Shown here: piece by piece, positions 1 through 8,426 of the stretch
How positions within the stretch are numbered: the stretch's first letter is position 1
Layout of the letters: the number at the start of each line of letters is the position of its first letter
NCBI GenBank assembly: GCA_048013815.1
Contig: CM106585.1
Location: 11,718,001-11,782,000, forward strand
Length of the DNA: 64,000 nt
Source: Setoptus koraiensis
Taxonomy: Eukaryota; Arthropoda
Reading direction: 5' to 3'
Translations under genes and position numbers: made by a program
The notes under the pieces: generated by a model
Databases searched by the model: none
The model's input: only the letters and a program-made list of their open reading frames with translations
Told to the model about the DNA's origin: nothing

Positions 1-306
1 CACACGCTCATTTTGAAACATGATTTTTAGTGACGTTGACACCACAATGCGCATCATATGTTTTCTCCATTAGCTATGAACTGTGCAAGATTTGTTGATT
101 ACTCTGCGGACAACAATAACAACACGATAATAAACACCATGGATTGTCGTTGACATCCTATGACCTGCTACAATATTATAATATTACAAACCAATAATAA
201 TAATATCACAAACAAATAATAATAATATTACAAACCAATAATAATAATATTACAAACAAATAATAATAATATTACAAACTAATAATAATATAAATTTATT
301 ACTAAC
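1..306. other. Upstream flank of the TAK1-like gene, AT-rich
   Basis: No gene is visible. The last third is a tandem repeat (listed separately) that runs almost to the kinase start codon, so the 5' UTR or promoter of the kinase must lie in or beside repeated AT-rich DNA. Confidence 0.6.
183..291. repeat. 22-bp AT-rich minisatellite, about five copies
   Basis: The unit is close to ATTACAAACCAATAATAATA plus AT. The copies differ by single bases (CC/CA/CT after ACAAA). It ends about 15 bases before the kinase ATG at 307. Confidence 0.85.
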
Positions 307-1494
307 ATGCCTCGATTTAACCAACACCTCCCGTCACCCGTGTCGCCAATGGACCAATTCGTTGAAGAGATAAGCCCAAAGGATCTTAAATTATTCGAGG
401 CGATAGGACGCGGCAGTTATGGCACTGTGCGGATAGGGATTTGGAAAAAAAGGACGGTAGCCGTCAAAATATTCCAAACGGCGGAGGAAAGGGAATCATT
501 TGAGGTTGAAGTTCAACAGTTGTCCTGCGTAAAACACCCAAACATTATCACTCTTTATGGTGCCTGCACCAAGAACCTACCCGCCTACCTGGTTATGGAA
601 TATGCCGAGAGCGGCAGCCTGAACCACCTCCTGCATGAGACGGCAAATCCATATGATTTAAATAACGCACTCAGTTGGGCCCTTCAGACGGCTAAAGGCG
701 TTGCCTATCTACATAATATGAAACCAAAACCAATCATGCATCGCGACCTTAAACCCGCCAACTTATTATTATTTTCAGGCGGCAGTATACTAAAAATTTG
801 CGACTTTGGAACCGCCTGTGCCGTCAGGACTCAAATGACTAACAACACCGGATCAGCCAGTTACATGGCGCCGGAGGTGTTCAAGACCTCAAGCTACCAT
901 GAGAAGTGTGATGTCTTTAGCTGGGCAATAGTACTGTGGGAAGTGTTGGCCAGGCGGAGGCCGTTTTGTAATAATGACGACGCAAACATTAATCCATATC
1001 AGATTATGTGGGCGATCAACAGCGGCGAACGGCCCAAGTCTCTGGAAAACTGTCCAGATGTGATAGAAAATCTGATGCAAAGGTCGTGGGCGGTTGAGCC
1101 CACAACCAGGCCCTCCATGATTGATATTGTTGAAGAAATGAAATATATATGCACACTACTTGGTCAATATTCGGATACCATCGACCATCTTATCGTAAGC
1201 CCTCACAAGAAATTGGATCCAAGTTTCAAGCCCATACCTCCCGATGGTGTGGATCATGAGTCGTTGATGTTATTCCGTCAGCAAAACAGATACAATAGTG
1301 AATATCTACGATTGACGCTCGAGGAGGAGATGCTAAAAGAACGCGACCTTTATCTAGACTCGATAGAAATAAATAGTGACGACAAAGAGTTTGCTCGACT
1401 TAGAGATGACATCAAAACACTGAGAAAGAGGAAATCGTCTATGATCGAACAATTCGACACTTTGAGGGAAGTGGATGGTTGGACGTTCGTATGA
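307..1494 (+). CDS. MAP3K7: TAK1-type MAP kinase kinase kinase (MAP3K7 family), compact
   Basis: A 395-residue serine/threonine kinase in one uninterrupted frame. The glycine loop GRGSYGTV lies near residue 34, the catalytic lysine is in VAVKIF, the catalytic loop is HRDLKPANLL, and CDFGTAC is followed by an activation loop with MTNN.GSA.YMAPEVF, a TAK1-specific string carrying the activating threonine positions. After the kinase domain (about 26-285) there is only a short linker and then a charged helix (about 318-390) that matches the TAB2/TAB3-binding C-terminal coiled coil of TAK1 (ESLMLFRQQNRYNSEYLRL). Known family role: it relays TGF-beta, BMP, IMD/Toll or IL-1 signals to MKK-JNK/p38 and NF-kB pathways in the cytoplasm. 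At 395 residues it is well under the roughly 580-600 of vertebrate TAK1 because the disordered linker is missing. The lack of introns could mean intron loss or an old retrocopy; all catalytic motifs are intact, so it looks functional. Confidence 0.9.
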   Translation: MPRFNQHLPSPVSPMDQFVEEISPKDLKLFEAIGRGSYGTVRIGIWKKRTVAVKIFQTAEERESFEVEVQQLSCVKHPNIITLYGACTKNLPAYLVMEYAESGSLNHLLHETANPYDLNNALSWALQTAKGVAYLHNMKPKPIMHRDLKPANLLLFSGGSILKICDFGTACAVRTQMTNNTGSASYMAPEVFKTSSYHEKCDVFSWAIVLWEVLARRRPFCNNDDANINPYQIMWAINSGERPKSLENCPDVIENLMQRSWAVEPTTRPSMIDIVEEMKYICTLLGQYSDTIDHLIVSPHKKLDPSFKPIPPDGVDHESLMLFRQQNRYNSEYLRLTLEEEMLKERDLYLDSIEINSDDKEFARLRDDIKTLRKRKSSMIEQFDTLREVDGWTFV

Positions 1495-2004
1495 AGGATA
1501 AATTTTTATACAATTATCACCTCGTTGATTTCAATTTTTAAATTAAAGCTCATTATATTGAGTTTCATTTATTCAGTCATTTAGTCGACAACAATGCACT
1601 CAAAATATTTTTTAGACATTAATCACACATTACACTATTTCGAAATGTAGAATTGATTGCGTGTGGTGGACCATAGATATTGATAAACTTTCGTGGGTGA
1701 TAATGGATAATGATAGGTGTAATATCTGACTACGGTAGTTGAATTATCTGATGGTTATCGAAACAAGAACCAGCGATCATTTGACTTGGTTACAACCTAG
1801 TTAGAACTGCTGGAGTGATCGAGTTAATTATTGAGGGCAACGTTCAAACCGAGAAAATCACTTTTATCAGTTCCACTTTCATCAGTGGATACGCATAGGC
1901 AATTATCTAACTTTTTGTTAGTGTTTCCGCTATTTAATGATTGGTAGTACAACATAAAAATCGACTATTAACAACTAAATTAGAAATATATTCAATATCT
2001 CAAT
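1495..2004. other. Spacer between TAK1-like kinase and SLC17 transporter
   Basis: AT-rich and without a credible frame. An ATTAAA about 45 bases after the kinase stop is a plausible poly(A) signal. The rest should hold the transporter promoter and 5' UTR; no clear TATA box was picked out. Confidence 0.5.
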
Positions 2005-4700
2005 ATGATTGAAATAGACTTGGACAATACTAAGACAAACAATGGCGATAGTCTGGCCCTACCTAAGATACTCAAGCCAGTTCGGTACTATGTAATACTA
2101 TTTGCACTTATTAGTCCATTTGTTGTTTCATATTCTAGAACAATAATAAACTTTGCCATAATTGATATGATAGATCCAACAGTAGACACAGTGATAGTGA
2201 CTAATGAATCGGATCCACCTGAACAGAGCGGCGAAGATCCGTATTCAGAGGAGACGGATTTGCCAATAATTGATAGTATTGATACAAATTCAGTGCCATT
2301 ATTCGACATAGACAATTCCTGCCTTGTCAGTGACGAAGATCGTGAAGGTTCAAAGTTAGATATCTCGGATAAACATAGTAATAGTAATAGTGAATCAGGC
2401 AACAATAGGACTTTCAGCAAAGATTTCAAATCTAATGGACAAAAGTTCAAATGGGACAGCGATCTGCAAGGTAATCTAATCAACTGAACGCTGACTTTTA
2501 GCGGAAAAAAACGGATAGAAGCTATTCAATATGATGTAATCCAAAAACTTTGCTTTGCTCAACAAACATCTACTCCAAATACATACACTGATTAATGATC
2601 GACACTTGGATCTTGGCTTTTTCCAGGTCTTCTGAAGGCCGCCTACGCGATTGGTCACGCTCCTCTACAAATATCAGGTAATGAATGCATTATTGGTATA
2701 ACAACAGATATTTGCAGGTGATGATCAGCATCAATATTTTGCAAACTTTTGTTGACTAATCTTATCCTTGTCAATCTGATGTCATGATGTCATGATGTCA
2801 ATTCTTCAATCTACAATCATCTAGGTGGAAGACTATCGGAAATGTATGGATCACGTTGGGTGATGGGCTTCTGTTCGTTAGCCATTGGATTGTTATGTTT
2901 TGTAGCGCCAGTATTAGCCTCAATTAATTTCTACTTGTTATTCTCAGATTTAATATTAGTAGGCACGTTTGGAAGTTTCATGACTCCTGCCATTTTTACA
3001 TTATTTTCACGTTGGCTGACTCCAGGTGAAAAATCATTATTTGTCTCATTTTACATGGTGGCTAGTCGACTCGGGTTTGGTTTAAGTTCTCTCATATGTG
3101 GACAAATGTTCAAGTTGGGCTACTCATGGCGACATGTTTATTTTTCTTCCGGTGAGTGGCTCAAAGATACAAGACTAAAGATAGGAGATAAAGAGTTATC
3201 GTACATAGAATTTATAACACCCTGATGATAGATAAGTGTCGTCTATCGGCATCTTGAGGTGCCATTTAGCTGACGATCTGATTGAGATCTGATTTAGCGA
3301 TGCTTAAATTACGCAACAGGTAGGTGTTTTCATCTGAGTCAATGATTACTAAACTAATTATCCGTCAAATCATTCTCGAATCGTCGTTTAAATTAGGCCT
3401 TTTCAGTGGCGCTTATGCCTTGGCATTTATGTTGTTTGTTCGTAGCAGACCTCAAGATCATCCCATGGTCACTGATACGGAATTGAACCACTTGGCCTCA
3501 AAGAATCCCATTCTGCTGCAAGAAATAACCGAAACAAAAAAGCAACAACAAGACGACAGAGCTGACAAATTATCTAATCAATCAGACAATCGCTCGATGT
3601 CTACAAAGAATGCGAAGGATAAAAAGAAAAAAGCGCCAGCGCCATGGTTTGCAATACTGAGCTCTGTTCCGGTTTGGGCATTTGTGATAACGAAATTCTG
3701 CGTTAAATTATCAGGCGACGCCATCTCCATTGAGTTGCCAGTATACTTACAGAAAGTTATGCATTATCCTAACGGAACAAACGGATTGGTTAACGCGATC
3801 AATTATGGTGTCTTTTGTGTTGGTTCAGCGTCAATTGGTTCATTGTCTAAATATCTAATCAAGAATCGTCCATTTGGGATGAGTAAAACTGCAATTCGAA
3901 AGACATTTCAATCGATAGGTTCATTCACTGTCGGATCGGCGTTGTTTCTTATGGCTTTATCTGTTTGCAATAGATGGGCTACAGAATTGATGCTTCTAGT
4001 GATAATGTTCTTCACGACATTTGGAGCCGGCGGAGAAATTCAATCTCCCTTGGACTTGTCAAATCGTTACTCTGGCACGATACATGCTATAGCGAGTACA
4101 GCAGCAATAACAGGTGAGTTCATCTGGCGACCTATAATTCGAGTCAATATCAATAGATTGGGCGCTACAGCTACAATTGATCTCTGCTTATATCTGACTC
4201 CAATCTCCTCTCGACTCATATCATATGAAACAATCGCAAACAAACAAACAAATCAAAAACAAAATCATCAAGGCATCATCGAGCCAACATTCGTTGGTAT
4301 ATTTATGAAAGGCCACCAAGCTGATCACAACAATTGGAGAAGAATCTGGATGGGTGCATCGGCGATCTCGTTCTTAGGAGGTTTCGTGTTTTTGTTCTTT
4401 GCTGACGCTAATATACAGCCGTTCGATTCAATTGAGTACGATGAAAGAGGACGCAGAATAAAAACCTCTGTTAGTATGAAAATAAACAAGACAATGCATG
4501 AAAAGAAAGAGATTGGCAAAGACGAACCAATAATGAGGCCGACTTATCGAAAAACTGATATAGACTCAGTGCCAGTGGTGGTAATTTCAACCAGTCCAGA
4601 TGCACGAGATGCAAATGATGATCCAATCAATAACACAGAGGAAGATACTGTAGCTAAATGTAGTTCAAGCACAACAAATAATGATTCAAGTCACGAATAA
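2005..4700 (+). CDS. SLC17-type (sialin/VGLUT-like) major facilitator transporter, five exons
   Basis: I assembled exons 2005-2470, 2627-2677, 2825-3151, 3397-4113 and 4273-4700. All four introns are GT-AG in phase 1 and the total is exactly 663 codons (662 residues). The product shows the SLC17 layout: TM1 (YYVILFALISPFVVSYSRTI), a long acidic luminal loop, F.WDSDLQG before TM2, then a GGRLSEMYG cytoplasmic motif, W..P.E.S in TM4-5, W.HVYFSSG before TM6, and RSRPQDHP opening the central loop. A Lys/Gln-rich insert sits in that loop and an acidic tail of about 100 residues ends the protein. Members move organic anions (sialic acid, glutamate, phosphate) across lysosomal, vesicular or plasma membranes; the substrate here cannot be told. 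The last intron (4114-4272) is 159 bases with no stop, so it is invisible to frame finding. AATAAA overlaps the stop codon. Confidence 0.85.
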
Positions 4701-4701
4701 A
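4696..4701 (+). terminator. Poly(A) signal AATAAA overlapping the SLC17 stop codon
   Basis: GAA-TAA-A: the hexamer spans the last sense codon and the TAA stop. No other AATAAA occurs close downstream, which implies a very short 3' UTR. Confidence 0.5.
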
Positions 4702-5068
4702 GCAAATGTATTCAATATTATAAATGAACTTGTATTAAGAATATAACATTTCCAAGTGCCACAAACATCGAAGACATTTCCGAGATTGTTGCAAAGCGAT
4801 TTTCCCTCTTCAATGGTTATGGCACTAGCATGAAACTGACTATTCTGGGTCCATTAGTTCTGAGATTAATCAAGAAGTGTTCACTAATACATATAGGACG
4901 CTTTTTCATCAAGTGAATCAATTAAAAGAGGCACCTAGTTAGAATTACGTATGGTGGTCCGGTAAACATTCGAGAGAGAGAGGTATCTCTGGACAAGATT
5001 GTTTTTGTTTACTATATTTCAAATATCGTTTTGAGTTGAAAGGTGATAATAAACTGTATGTCACTCAC
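4701..5068. other. Short gap between convergent SLC17 and LsmAD genes
   Basis: On the minus strand it offers two acceptor-like sites (AATCTCAG near 4861 and TCTAACTAG near 4940). From the phase-1 donor at 5068 each would add only five or six residues before a stop. No further Ataxin-2 domain is encoded here. Confidence 0.5.
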
Positions 5069-5942
5069 GGCCACCGAACATTTCACCACGGTATACATCA
5101 TATGAAAAGTTTCTGTTGATGTTGCTGGTCACTTTAGCCGACATAATTGAATTGTTCATGTCAGTTGAAGAATCAATCAGGCTCTTTCTGAGAATGTTTC
5201 GACTACTACTACTATTACTAGGTGTTGACGAATTGTTGATTTGAGATGGGTTGGTTGAGGATGTCGGTGAGTTTGATGATGATAATGATGATGTTGGTGT
5301 GCTCATTCTATTCAAACAATTATTTAGTTGATTTTGATCCACCATCTTACTAGACCTCAAACGAAGCCTTTCGTTCTCATAGATTTCATCGTCATCACTT
5401 GATTCTGGTGTCAGTCTGCCTTGAATTGTTGAGGTCTCTTGGATTTCCTTAGCTATCTTGGCCGCTAGTCTTTTTCTGTTTCTAGATTTGGTAGTCTTAT
5501 TAGAATTGTCCGGCAATGGTATGGTATAGTTTCTCGACATGGTTTTGTCATTGAACGCTGTGGTAACATTATGAATTTTTTCATTATACTTGAACATTTC
5601 ATCTGCACTCCAACCATTGGCATCATCTGTATCCATGAGTTCCCTATACAGGCTCTCGTCTCCAATTTTGTATCCCTCATCTTGCCATGTTTCCAGCTGT
5701 CGAAACTTAATAGATCCGTTATTATTTTTGTTATTAACATTATCATCAATTGTGTCATCGTCGCAGTTATTTTGTTGTGGTTGCTGTTGTGGTTGCTGTT
5801 GAAGTTGTGATTGTTGTTGCTCCTGCTGTTGTTGAATTTGTTGTTGTTGCCTTTGCATTGAGGCGGCTGCGGCGGCAAACAAGGCTGCCAGGGCATTGCC
5901 TCCGGTTGCTGGCCTCACGGTAGCTGACGATGGGGCGGCCAT
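5069..5942 (-). CDS. Ataxin-2-family protein: polyQ plus LsmAD domain, no Lsm domain
   Basis: The exon reads from ATG at 5942 to a CC|GTGAGT donor at 5068/5069 (about 291 residues). It opens with an alanine-rich segment and a polyQ tract (about residues 30-57), an Asp/Asn-rich linker, and then a typical LsmAD block (about 77-165): LE.W.DEGYKIGD..L followed by GWSADEMFKYNE, TTAFND and KRLAAKIAKEIQE, which corresponds to the GWDVNEMF..NE...GV.STYDE pattern of Ataxin-2. A Ser/Asn/Thr-rich tail follows. In Ataxin-2 an Lsm RNA-binding fold precedes LsmAD and a PAM2 motif follows; here polyQ is joined almost directly to LsmAD and no PAM2 is seen. The true 3' end needs one more exon: either a tiny one in 4800-5060, or exons outside the window with the plus-strand genes nested in an intron. 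Role by family: RNP-granule and translation control; unproven here. Confidence 0.65.
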
Positions 5943-7288
5943 CGTATGTTGTCGTCTAGGTTTGTTGGCGATGAAAATTGTCTAATGTGTTTGTTGATAT
6001 ATATTTCAGATGAACAACAATAACATGGTGTCATTCACAGACAGTAATAGCGATGGTAAAAATTCTCTGAGATACTCTGATTGGGTATCGTCATAATAAT
6101 AATAGCTTCAATTATCTATATCTAAAATGATAATCTACACGAATGTGATAATGAACAACAAAAATTACTGCTGGTAAATAACAAATCCATATAGGGTGGC
6201 TGCGTGTAAAATGGCACAATACTGAATTGTTGTGTGTTTTTGTGTAAAAAAAATGTGCGTAGTTTGCAATTTACACTGCAGGCGTCACTCTGGTTGCACG
6301 CAGCGAGTGGCGAATGTGAAACAAATGAGCTCCCTCTATGCGTGCCACAGACACTACAACTGGGAATTGCTGTTGTTTCACGCAAGATTGTGAACAGAAA
6401 AATAGAACAGAGAAGTGGATCGGTTACAAGTTGTGCGGTGACGCGATTGTGTCAGCGTCAGTCATGGATTCCATCTAACAGGTATTTTAGTGCAAAATTG
6501 AGTCGCAATTGCACAAAACTCAATATTGTGCGTCACAGTGTTCCTGCGATGCATTGTGTAAGCCGGAGTGTAGAAGAATTCAGTGCAGTGCCGCAGTTCA
6601 CGAAGCCACTCCATGGTTGCGAACACACACACACACACAGACCAACCAATTCTGCTTCTCAATGCGCAAACACTTGAACAATGGCGCATTAACACACACG
6701 CAGTTAGCGATGGGCACTTGCAACAGCGACAAGGCTTGTCGGTTATCAGTCGTCCTGCAGGCTGCAGCAGCTTGTGCGCGTATTAAACTGCGCTGTTGAG
6801 CTGGCCCGTCGCGCAATGGACTCACTTGTGAGTCGGCCGGACTCACAAGTGAGTCGCTCATCGCAGCTTTCACCGAGCTGCCGGACTTACAACTTGTGAG
6901 TTACAGTGTGAGTCCAACAGACACTGGCCCGATCAGCTGTATCAGGCACGGAGCTCACTGTTGTGCACACCGGCACAGAACGCTCGTGCGATTGTCTGTG
7001 CTGAGCTTGGTGGGCGCTTTGTTTGCGCACCAATTTGCTGGCTTTCGTTGTGTAAAGTGAGCTCAGATTCGGAGCCTCAGAGGCACAATCTGTGCTCCTG
7101 TGGCGCTCGCTGCTCATAACAGACAATGCACTGTGGAGGGCGCTTGCATCGGCCAGTTCAACAGGACACTTTCCATGGGGCCACTCCACGCTACAACTGC
7201 CTAATTATTAATTATTATCACCATTATTAATTATTTAAACTGACCTCGTTATTTAAACCTGCGTTGACTGACTGCCCCAATCAACGCT
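5943..7288. other. Gene-free divergent spacer between LsmAD gene and EXOSC9
   Basis: Mixed-composition DNA with short unrelated frames on both strands, none resembling a known family. It contains a short (CA)n near 6626, a nested perfect inverted repeat at 6819-6855, and just before EXOSC9 a short AT-rich stretch (7200-7260) that may hold the promoter. Confidence 0.5.
6819..6855. repeat. Perfect 16-bp inverted repeat, each arm itself palindromic
   Basis: GACTCACTTGTGAGTC, a 5-bp spacer (GGCCG), then GACTCACAAGTGAGTC. Each arm is a 7+2+7 palindrome, so the site carries three nested dyads and two E-box-like CANNTG cores. Confidence 0.9.
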
Positions 7289-8191
7289 ATGGTGAAACAA
7301 TATGTGGCACCAAAATGCAACCAGGCTTTCCTAAAGGCCAATCTGGCCAATAATGTCCGTGTTGATGGTAGGCACGCACAGGATTATAGAGAGTTGAATC
7401 TCGCATTTGGACCCGATTATGGATGCTGTTTGGCCTCGTTGGGCAACACCAAAGTGCTGGCACAAGTTTCGGCCTCCATTGGTGAACCTAGAATGACCAG
7501 GCCCTCCGAGGGCATAGTCGAGATACGTGTCGATCTGTCGCCAATGGCGTCGCCTCTTTTTGAATTCAGTTGGAGCTCGGAAGAGCACGTGGAGATAGCC
7601 CAACTATTAGACAGGGGAATAAAGGAGGCCAGATGTCTCGATTTAGAGTCGCTGTGTCTGATTAGTGGCGATAAAGTTTGGCACATTCACATTGATTTGA
7701 CTGTAATAAATCAAGAGGGCAATATAATCGAGGCCGCTTCAGTTGCCGCACTAACCGCCTTGGCTCACCATCGGAGACCCGACGTTACTATTGAAGATGG
7801 ACAAGTCGTAATACATTCATTTGAGGATAAAAATCCATTACAATTCACCATTTTACATCGACCATTCCTAACAAAATTTGTCTTCTTTGACAACGGCAAC
7901 ATAACTCTATGCGATCCGATAGAGGAGGAAGAGAAAAGTTGCGAGGGCTATCTAATTATTGGTGCCAACACGTATAGAGAAATAACGCTGACAAATATAT
8001 CTGGTAAATCAATGGTGTCTAAAGAGAAAATAATATCCCAGTATAGCCAAGCTTTGAAAAGGACCAACCAAATAAATGAAATAGTGAAGAAGGCGCTTGA
8101 GTTTGACAAAACTGAACGTAATAGAGCCTATGAATTACGCCAACCCTACTCTGGTACAATATTCACATCGCTCGCTACTTGTTATAAATAG
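7289..8191 (+). CDS. EXOSC9: Exosome complex component EXOSC9 / Rrp45 (RNase PH fold)
   Basis: 300 residues in one frame. Family landmarks are clear: RVDGR.AQDYRELNLAFGPDYGCC at the N-terminus, then LGNTKVLAQVS, the EGI..I.VDLSPMA.P.FE segment, CLDLESLCLISGDKVW, LTVINQEGNIIEAASVAALTAL and HHRRPDV. Rrp45 is one of six RNase-PH-like proteins in the catalytically inert ring of the eukaryotic RNA exosome, acting in nuclear and cytoplasmic 3'-5' RNA processing and decay. Human EXOSC9 is about 439 residues; this copy ends near residue 300, soon after the second RNase PH subdomain, and lacks the acidic C-terminal tail. A clean AATAAA lies at 8270. Start chosen at the only early ATG, 20 residues before the conserved VDGR. 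Confidence 0.92.
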   Translation: MVKQYVAPKCNQAFLKANLANNVRVDGRHAQDYRELNLAFGPDYGCCLASLGNTKVLAQVSASIGEPRMTRPSEGIVEIRVDLSPMASPLFEFSWSSEEHVEIAQLLDRGIKEARCLDLESLCLISGDKVWHIHIDLTVINQEGNIIEAASVAALTALAHHRRPDVTIEDGQVVIHSFEDKNPLQFTILHRPFLTKFVFFDNGNITLCDPIEEEEKSCEGYLIIGANTYREITLTNISGKSMVSKEKIISQYSQALKRTNQINEIVKKALEFDKTERNRAYELRQPYSGTIFTSLATCYK

Positions 8192-8269
8192 ATTCATTAT
8201 TTAGACTCTATTACAAACACAGACAAACTACTATTCTATTTTTATTATGAAAATACAAATGACCAGAGG

Positions 8270-8275
8270 AATAAA
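8270..8275 (+). terminator. EXOSC9 poly(A) signal AATAAA
   Basis: The hexamer lies 79 bases after the EXOSC9 stop. The convergent coiled-coil gene ends only about 150 bases further on. Confidence 0.6.
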
Positions 8276-8426
8276 AAACAAACCCTTACGACGTCACACA
8301 CTAAAAATATTGTTATTATTATGATCAATCTTGTGATCTTACACTATTCTATTGCATCATGCCTTTACTATAGATCGATCAACACTGACGGCATAGGAAA
8401 ATATTTATCTTCTCATCTGCAATGGA

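Noticed and set aside
2088-2483. 131-codon minus-strand frame
   Set aside because: It lies exactly opposite SLC17 exon 1, whose TM and QG motifs are recognisable.
6001-6100. Plus-strand TTTCAG-ATGAACAACAATAAC, looking like an acceptor and start
   Set aside because: The frame closes after about 30 codons and no partner exon was found.
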